DNA from: Gemmiger formicilis
GTDB taxonomy: Bacteria; Bacillota; Clostridia; Oscillospirales; Ruminococcaceae
Length of the DNA: 64,000 bases
Assembly: GCF_900167555.1 (NCBI RefSeq)
Contig: NZ_FUYF01000004.1
Span: 62,001 to 126,000 of the forward strand
Direction: 5' to 3'
The notes under the pieces were generated by a model. The model did no database searches. It was not told the origin of the DNA and was given only the letters and a program-made list of their open reading frames with translations. Shown one piece after another: positions 60,304 to 64,000 of this stretch; position 1 is the first letter of the stretch, and every line of letters starts with the position of its first letter. The position numbers and the translations under genes were made by a program.

Positions 60304-60996
60304 ATGAACGCATACCCTGAAAAACAGCACTACACGGCGGACGATCTGGTAGCAATCATTGCGATCCTGCGTGACCCGGACAACGGCTGCCCGTGGGACA
60401 AGGTGCAGACGCACCGGTCTATCCGGATGAATTTTCTGGAGGAAGCCTACGAGGCTGTGGATGCCATTGACCTCGACGACCCGGAACTCCTGTGTGAGGA
60501 GCTGGGGGACGTGCTGATGCAGGTCGCCTTTCATGCGCAGATCGAGCGGGAGGCCGGGCATTTCACCTTTGCAGAGGTCTGCGACGGTGTCTGCCGCAAG
60601 CTGCTTGACCGCCATCCGCACATTTTTCGTGGGGACGAGAGCATAAAAGACTGGGATTCGCTCAAGAATAAGGAAAAGGGCCGCCTGACACTGGCCGATG
60701 ACCTGGAGAGCGTGCCCGGTGCGCTGCCTGCGCTGATGCGTGCCGCTAAGCTGCAAAAGCGCGCAGCCCGCTGCGGCGTGGAAACAGCAGCCGCACCTGC
60801 GGACATCGCCGCCGCAGCCGAGACCGCCGTCTCCACTGCGGACAAGGCCATGGCGGAGCAGGCAGTGGGAGAGCTGCTGTTTACCGCTGCCGCGCTGGCG
60901 CGCCAGGCGGGGGTTGACCCCGAGCAGGCGCTGCAGAAGCGCAATGCCGCGTTCCTTGCAGAGCATGCAGGCCGCGCGGAAAACCAGGAGAGCTAA
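60304..60996 (+). CDS. mazG: Nucleoside triphosphate pyrophosphohydrolase MazG (single-domain)
   Basis: The protein has 230 residues. It has [20 protein letters not shown] (EExx metal-binding helix), [18 protein letters not shown] (second acidic pair) and RRHPHIF-like [10 protein letters not shown]. It hydrolyses NTPs and dNTPs to NMP plus pyrophosphate as a house-cleaning enzyme. The methylase domain of Bacillus YabN is absent. It heads the mazG-hup-rqcP-yabP-yabQ-divIC order conserved in Firmicutes. Confidence 0.93.
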   Translation: MNAYPEKQHYTADDLVAIIAILRDPDNGCPWDKVQTHRSIRMNFLEEAYEAVDAIDLDDPELLCEELGDVLMQVAFHAQIEREAGHFTFAEVCDGVCRKLLDRHPHIFRGDESIKDWDSLKNKEKGRLTLADDLESVPGALPALMRAAKLQKRAARCGVETAAAPADIAAAAETAVSTADKAMAEQAVGELLFTAAALARQAGVDPEQALQKRNAAFLAEHAGRAENQES

Positions 60997-61042
60997 GAAG
61001 TGAGCCGAGCGGACGGAGATTTCCGCAGCCGCTTTTTGCTGA

Positions 61043-61048
61043 TATAAT
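61043..61048 (+). promoter_or_regulatory. -10 of the HU gene
   Basis: TATAAT lies 20 bases before the start codon; TTTCCG 17 bases upstream is a weak -35. A second TATAAT overlaps the region between GGAGG and the start codon and is probably not a promoter. Confidence 0.45.
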
Positions 61049-61067
61049 ACTTTGGAGGTATAATACT

Positions 61068-61340
61068 ATGACGAAAGTTGAACTGATCGCCGCTGTTGCG
61101 AACGATGCGAACCTGACCAAGAAGGATGCCGAGGCTGCTGTCAACAGCGCCCTGAACGCCATCACTGCTGCCCTGAAGGACGGCGACAAGGTCACGCTGG
61201 TCGGCTTTGGCACTTTTGAGGTCCGCGAGCGCCCCGAGCGCAAGGGCCGCAACCCCCAGACCGGCGCCGAGATCACCATCGAGGCTTCCAAGCTGCCCGC
61301 CTTCAAAGCTGGCAAGGCTCTGAAGGACGCCGTTCAGTAA
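61068..61340 (+). CDS. hup: HU family DNA-binding protein
   Basis: The protein has 90 residues; ATG 61068 lies 9 bases after GGAGG. It matches HU along its whole length: [40 protein letters not shown] and [20 protein letters not shown] (DNA-binding arm with NPQTG). It is a homodimeric nucleoid protein. Codon use is strongly biased, as for highly expressed genes. It is followed by a terminator. Confidence 0.97.
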   Translation: MTKVELIAAVANDANLTKKDAEAAVNSALNAITAALKDGDKVTLVGFGTFEVRERPERKGRNPQTGAEITIEASKLPAFKAGKALKDAVQ

Positions 61341-61358
61341 CTTAAAACGGAACCCGGT

Positions 61359-61392
61359 CCGCCCCGTCACAGCCTGCGACGGGGCGGTTTTG
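61359..61392 (+). terminator. Terminator after hup
   Basis: CCGCCCCGTC pairs with GACGGGGCGG around a 9-base loop, followed by TTTTG. Confidence 0.85.
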
Positions 61393-61412
61393 TATGAGTG
61401 AAAGGAAAAATC

Positions 61413-61658
61413 ATGCGTCTGGACAAATATTTAAAGGTCAGCCGCGTCATCAAGCGCCGCACCCTCGCCAATGAGGTCGCCGACGCCGGGCGCGTGCTGG
61501 TCAACGGCAAGCCCGCCAAGGCCAGCTACACGGTCAAGATCGGCGACATCATCGAGGTCACCTTCGGCAACCGGCCTGTCAAGATCCGCGTCCTCTCCGA
61601 TGTCGAGCAGAAGGGCAAGGACGTTGCGCGGGAGATGTTTGAGGTGATCGAGGGGTAA
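61413..61658 (+). CDS. rqcP: S4-domain RNA-binding protein RqcP (YabO)
   Basis: The protein has 81 residues; ATG 61413 follows AAAGGAAAAATC. It is a single S4 domain: MRLDKYLKVSRVIKRRTLAN, ADAGRVLVNGKPAKASYTVK and DIIEVTFG. In Bacillus RqcP works with RqcH on stalled 50S subunits, adding alanine tails in ribosome-associated quality control. It sits where yabO lies in Bacillus, between mazG/hup and yabP. Confidence 0.92.
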   Translation: MRLDKYLKVSRVIKRRTLANEVADAGRVLVNGKPAKASYTVKIGDIIEVTFGNRPVKIRVLSDVEQKGKDVAREMFEVIEG

Positions 61659-61712
61659 ACGGCCAGAGGGGCTTCGCCGCGCACAGCCCGGTTCTACTTT
61701 CCCCTCCGCCTG

Positions 61713-61720
61713 CATACATT
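61713..61720 (+). promoter_or_regulatory. Candidate sigma-E -10 element upstream of yabP
   Basis: CATACATT fits the sigma-E -10 consensus CATACANT exactly and lies 31 bases before the yabP start. At the proper distance upstream (about 14 bases) TTCTACT is only a partial match to the -35. Bacillus yabP is made in the mother cell, so such a promoter is expected here. Confidence 0.5.
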
Positions 61721-61751
61721 ACCATTGTAAACAAGCAGGGGAGGAACCGCC

Positions 61752-62069
61752 ATGCCGGAAACAAAATTGGAGTCGCGCACACCCCGCGCGGTTGACACCG
61801 CCCAGCCCCAGCCGAAAAGTCACGGCCTGGCGCTGAAGGACCGCCGCCATCTGGCTGTGACCGGCGTCATCCGGGTCATCAGCTGCGACGAAAACGCCGC
61901 TGTGCTGGAAACGCCGCTCGGCAACCTGACCGTCGGCGGGCAGGAACTGCAGATCGGTGAGCTTTCCACCCAGAGCGGCCAAGTGCAGCTTTCCGGTAAG
62001 ATCGAATACCTGCAGTATGCCGAGAACCAGCAGTCCGGCGGCAGTCTGCTGGCGCGGCTCTTTCGGTAA
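61752..62069 (+). CDS. yabP: Sporulation protein YabP
   Basis: The protein has 105 residues; ATG 61752 follows GGGGAGGAACCGCC. The YabP/YqfC domain is visible: KDRRHLAVTGVIRVISCDEN, AVLETPLGNLTVGGQELQIG and VQLSGKIEYLQYAE. In Bacillus it is needed for spore coat or cortex assembly and is made under sigma-E. The neighbour yabQ begins at the next base after the stop. Confidence 0.9.
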   Translation: MPETKLESRTPRAVDTAQPQPKSHGLALKDRRHLAVTGVIRVISCDENAAVLETPLGNLTVGGQELQIGELSTQSGQVQLSGKIEYLQYAENQQSGGSLLARLFR

Positions 62070-62549
62070 ATGGCCCCGTCGCCCGCGCCGTGGGCCGTGC
62101 TGGGGGATGTGCTGTGGTGCTTAGGGCTCGGCTGCCTGCTCGGGGCCGCGCGGGATGCTGTGCGGCTGGCACTCGGGGAGGGGCCGGTGCGGTGCTTTTT
62201 CCGGGACATAGCCGTGTTTGCCGCGGCGGCGGTGCTCGTCTGCGGGTTTGCCGCCGGGGCCAGCGCGGGCGGTCTGGCCCGCTGGTATATGAGCGCCGCC
62301 GTGCTGCTGGGGGCCGTCAGCTGGCGGTGGGCGGTGCAGCCTGCCGTGCACCGCGCGGCGGCAGCACTGGCGGAGCTGGCGTGCAGACCGCTGCGGCTTG
62401 TACACAAAATGCTCGTCAGGCCCGCACAAATGCGCTTACAAGCGGCCCAAAGCCGCCGCCGCGCCTGCCGCAAAGCAAAAAAATCTGCTAAAATCAAAAA
62501 ATCCGCCGAAAAACGGTTGCAAAAACCGTCGAAAGTATTATATAATTAG
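62070..62549 (+). CDS. yabQ: Spore cortex biosynthesis membrane protein YabQ
   Basis: The protein has 159 residues. The start ATG immediately follows the yabP stop (TAAATG) with little ribosome site, so it depends on coupling. Three to four hydrophobic segments lie in residues 5-105, with LGDVLWCLGLGCLLGAARDAVRLAL near the start (family pattern, seen in two adjoining parts) and a strongly basic tail (SRRRACRKAKKSAKIKKSAE). YabQ is required for cortex formation in Bacillus. Confidence 0.82.
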   Translation: MAPSPAPWAVLGDVLWCLGLGCLLGAARDAVRLALGEGPVRCFFRDIAVFAAAAVLVCGFAAGASAGGLARWYMSAAVLLGAVSWRWAVQPAVHRAAAALAELACRPLRLVHKMLVRPAQMRLQAAQSRRRACRKAKKSAKIKKSAEKRLQKPSKVLYN

Positions 62550-62591
62550 CCATACGTAGTAATGTGCATGTCTTGGAAGGGGGCATCCCAG

Positions 62592-62891
62592 ATGAGAAAA
62601 CGCAGCGGGCTGTCCCGCACCCAGTTTCTGGTGCAGTGGGTCGTACTTCCGGTGCTGGTCATCGTAAGCGCCGCTATGTTTGTAGGGCTGGTCAGGAACC
62701 AGGTCTCCATCGCGGCCAAGCAGCAGGAGCTGCAATCGCTGAAGAACCAGCTGGCGGCACAGGTCACGGAAAATGCCGAGCTGTCCGGCACGCTCGACCA
62801 GGGTGAGGACGCCATCATTGAGCGCTACGCCCGGGAGCAGGGCTACGCCAAGCCCAATGAGCGCGTCTTTGTGGACATCAGCGGCAAATAA
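62592..62891 (+). CDS. divIC: Septum formation initiator DivIC/FtsB family
   Basis: The protein has 99 residues from ATG 62592, 8 bases after GGAAGGGGG. A short basic cytoplasmic N terminus, one membrane helix (WVVLPVLVIVSAAMFVGLV) and a coiled coil (QQELQSLKNQLAAQVTENAE) are followed by YAREQGYAKPNERVFVDI, the conserved end of the family. It joins the divisome with FtsL and DivIB. The position after yabQ matches Bacillus. Confidence 0.92.
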   Translation: MRKRSGLSRTQFLVQWVVLPVLVIVSAAMFVGLVRNQVSIAAKQQELQSLKNQLAAQVTENAELSGTLDQGEDAIIERYAREQGYAKPNERVFVDISGK

Positions 62892-62961
62892 CATCGTTTT
62901 CAGCGGGGAAGCTTTGCGGCAGCCCCCTGTAATAAATTACATTTTAAAGGGGTATCATAGT

Positions 62962-63444
62962 TTGGCATTACAAGTTGGGGATATTGTCGAGGGCAAGGTC
63001 ACTGGTATCAAGCCGTTCGGCGCGTTCGTTTCTCTGCCGGAGGGCAAGACCGGTCTTGTCCACATCTCCGAGGTTTCTTACGAGTTTGTGCAGGATCTTT
63101 CTGCTGTGTTGAGCGACGGGCAGACGGTTTCCGTCAAGGTGCTTTCCATCGCACCGGACGGCAAGATCGCCTTGTCCATTAAGCGCACCCAGCCCGCACC
63201 GGAACGCGCACCGCGCCAGCCGCACGGTGAGCGCAGCGGCAACGGCGGTGATCGCCGCCCGGCCCCGCGCCCCAAGCGCGAGGAAAAGCCCCGCGTGTGG
63301 CAGCCCAAGCCCGCCGCCCCCCAAGGCGAGATGAGCTTTGAGGACATGATGGCCCGTTACAAGACCCGCAGTGAGGAGAAGATCGCAGACCTCAAGCGCG
63401 TGACGGAGAACCATCGCGGTGGATATTCCCGCCGCCGCGGCTGA
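62962..63444 (+). CDS. S1 RNA-binding domain protein (YabR-like)
   Basis: The protein has 160 residues from TTG 62962, 9 bases after AAAGGGG; a longer frame from further upstream overlaps divIC and lacks a ribosome site. The S1 domain fills residues 1-75 (VGDIVEGKVTGIKPFGAFVS, GKTGLVHISEVSYEFVQDLS, GKIALSIKR). A basic Pro/Arg-rich linker and a conserved tail (MSFEDMMARYKTRSEEKIAD) follow. It probably binds RNA or ribosomes. It is the last gene of the yab run. Confidence 0.9.
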   Translation: MALQVGDIVEGKVTGIKPFGAFVSLPEGKTGLVHISEVSYEFVQDLSAVLSDGQTVSVKVLSIAPDGKIALSIKRTQPAPERAPRQPHGERSGNGGDRRPAPRPKREEKPRVWQPKPAAPQGEMSFEDMMARYKTRSEEKIADLKRVTENHRGGYSRRRG

Positions 63445-63469
63445 TTTGGCCGCAGAAACCACAGTACGA

Positions 63470-63516
63470 ACGGCCCTATCCTGACGGCTGTCAGCCGCCG
63501 GGCTGGGGTCTTTTTG
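63470..63516 (+). terminator. Probable terminator after the S1-domain gene
   Basis: CGGCCC and GGGCTG flank an inner GGCT-GTC-AGCC hairpin, and TTTTT follows at 63511. The stem is imperfect. Confidence 0.45.
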
Positions 63517-63528
63517 CAATTTTAGAAT

Positions 63529-63577
63529 GTAGGGGGAGGTCATTGACCGCCCGCGGGCGAGCAATGCTCGCCCCTAC
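63529..63577. repeat. Compact REPIN-like element (49 bp)
   Basis: Two GTAG-headed hairpins meet almost without spacer: GTAG plus GGGGAGGTCATTGACCGCCC, then GGGCGAGC-AAT-GCTCGCCC closed by CTAC. Confidence 0.6.
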
Positions 63578-63611
63578 AAAATAACCGGCACATCAATAAG
63601 AAAGGACACCT

Positions 63612-64000
63612 ATGTCTACACTTTATACCATGGTCGCGCCCTGCTTTTTCGGCACGGAGTCGACGCTGAATTTTGAGGTCAAGCGTCTGGGCGCACAGAA
63701 CATCCAGGTCACCGATGGCCGCGTGGCGTTCCAGGGCGGGGCGGACGTTATCGCCGCCGCCAACCTGAACCTGCGCACGGCGGAGCGCGTCCTGCTGCTG
63801 CTGGCTACCTACAAGGCCACGACGTTTGACGAGCTGTTCGACGGCTGCTACAACATCGCGTGGGAGGACCTGCTGCCCGCCAATGCGGCGTTCCCGGTCA
63901 AGGGCTCGAGCCTGTCCAGCCAGCTGTCCAGCGTGCCCGCCTGCCAGAGCATCGTCAAAAAGGCCATCGTCAAGCGCCTGATGCACGGCCACAAGGTCGG
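63612..64000 (+). CDS. THUMP-domain class I SAM-dependent RNA methyltransferase (RlmL/YpsC-like), partial
   Basis: The gene starts at ATG 63612 after AAAGGACACCT and runs off the right edge, so only about 129 residues are seen. They open MSTLYTMVAPCFFGTESTLN and continue FEVKRLGAQNIQVTDGRVAF, AAANLNLRTAERVLLLLATY and FDELFDGCYNIAWEDLLP. This is the N-terminal ferredoxin-like plus THUMP part of 23S rRNA (guanine-N2)-methyltransferases; the methylase domain lies outside the window. Confidence 0.88.
   Translation, partial: MSTLYTMVAPCFFGTESTLNFEVKRLGAQNIQVTDGRVAFQGGADVIAAANLNLRTAERVLLLLATYKATTFDELFDGCYNIAWEDLLPANAAFPVKGSSLSSQLSSVPACQSIVKKAIVKRLMHGHKV

Noticed and set aside
61058-61064. Second TATAAT before hup
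   Set aside because: It lies between the GGAGG box and the start codon, so a start there would remove the ribosome site; likely chance.

Overview
The window is a piece of a high-GC (roughly 60%) chromosome from a low-redox, gut-type Clostridia. The gene neighbourhoods (mazG-hup-rqcP-yabP-yabQ-divIC-S1 protein; recJ-rel-dtd-hemZ), AGGAGG-type ribosome binding sites, glycoside hydrolase loci and abundant GTAG-headed palindromes all fit the Oscillospiraceae/Ruminococcaceae (Gemmiger/Subdoligranulum/Faecalibacterium-like). Genus is inference; no rRNA is present. One tRNA gene (Ser-GGA) is present.

Region 1-12000 is carbohydrate utilisation. A leftward operon carries a GPH-type sugar symporter, a GH2 and a GH43 glycosidase and a sugar isomerase/epimerase cut by the window edge. 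A rightward GH1 beta-glucosidase and an AraC-type regulator follow, then a leftward GH3 beta-glucosidase with permuted domain order. The symporter and GH3 promoters share a 12-base box at nearly the same distance from the -10, a candidate operator. Region 12200-18300 holds tRNA-Ser, a cation/proton antiporter, uridine kinase, a dCMP deaminase-like protein, the sporulation regulator SpoIIID, a large unassigned membrane protein and a PflX-like radical SAM protein.

Region 18300-27700 is nucleoside salvage: deoD, cdd, two BMP-type lipoproteins, an ABC importer (ATPase plus two permeases) and pyrimidine-nucleoside phosphorylase. The ATPase gene is broken by an apparent one-base deletion.

Region 27700-39700 is the most unusual part. 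A leftward three-gene signalling unit (polytopic membrane protein, histidine kinase, LuxR-type regulator) faces a rightward run encoding a receiver-like protein lacking the phospho-acceptor Asp, three lipoproteins, a zinc-ribbon membrane protein, an SPFH protein with three zinc ribbons, a two-zinc-ribbon membrane protein and a TPM-domain protein. The last group resembles Bacillus YdjI/YdjG/YdjH, the membrane-stress partners of PspA, but no PspA is present. I regard this as the best candidate for an undescribed envelope-surveillance system.

Region 40300-45100 is a LanFEG/CprABC-like peptide-resistance exporter divergent from its own response regulator and kinase, with an 11-bp-period direct repeat between them. 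Region 45200-64000 is conserved core: a fused IspD-IspF enzyme, c-di-AMP cyclase CdaA with CdaR, an FAD oxidoreductase, an XpaC-like protein, RecJ, Rel, Dtd, a metallo-hydrolase, HemZ, a nucleoside kinase, MazG, HU, RqcP, YabP, YabQ, DivIC, an S1 protein and the start of an RNA methyltransferase.

The intergenic DNA is rich in at least four repeat families: paired GTAG-headed hairpins that look like REPINs (four copies exactly 86 bp long), a 164-bp composite element with terminal inverted repeats, a MITE-like element with ends GGCAAYACCGCATAATTC, and a GC-rich hairpin family.
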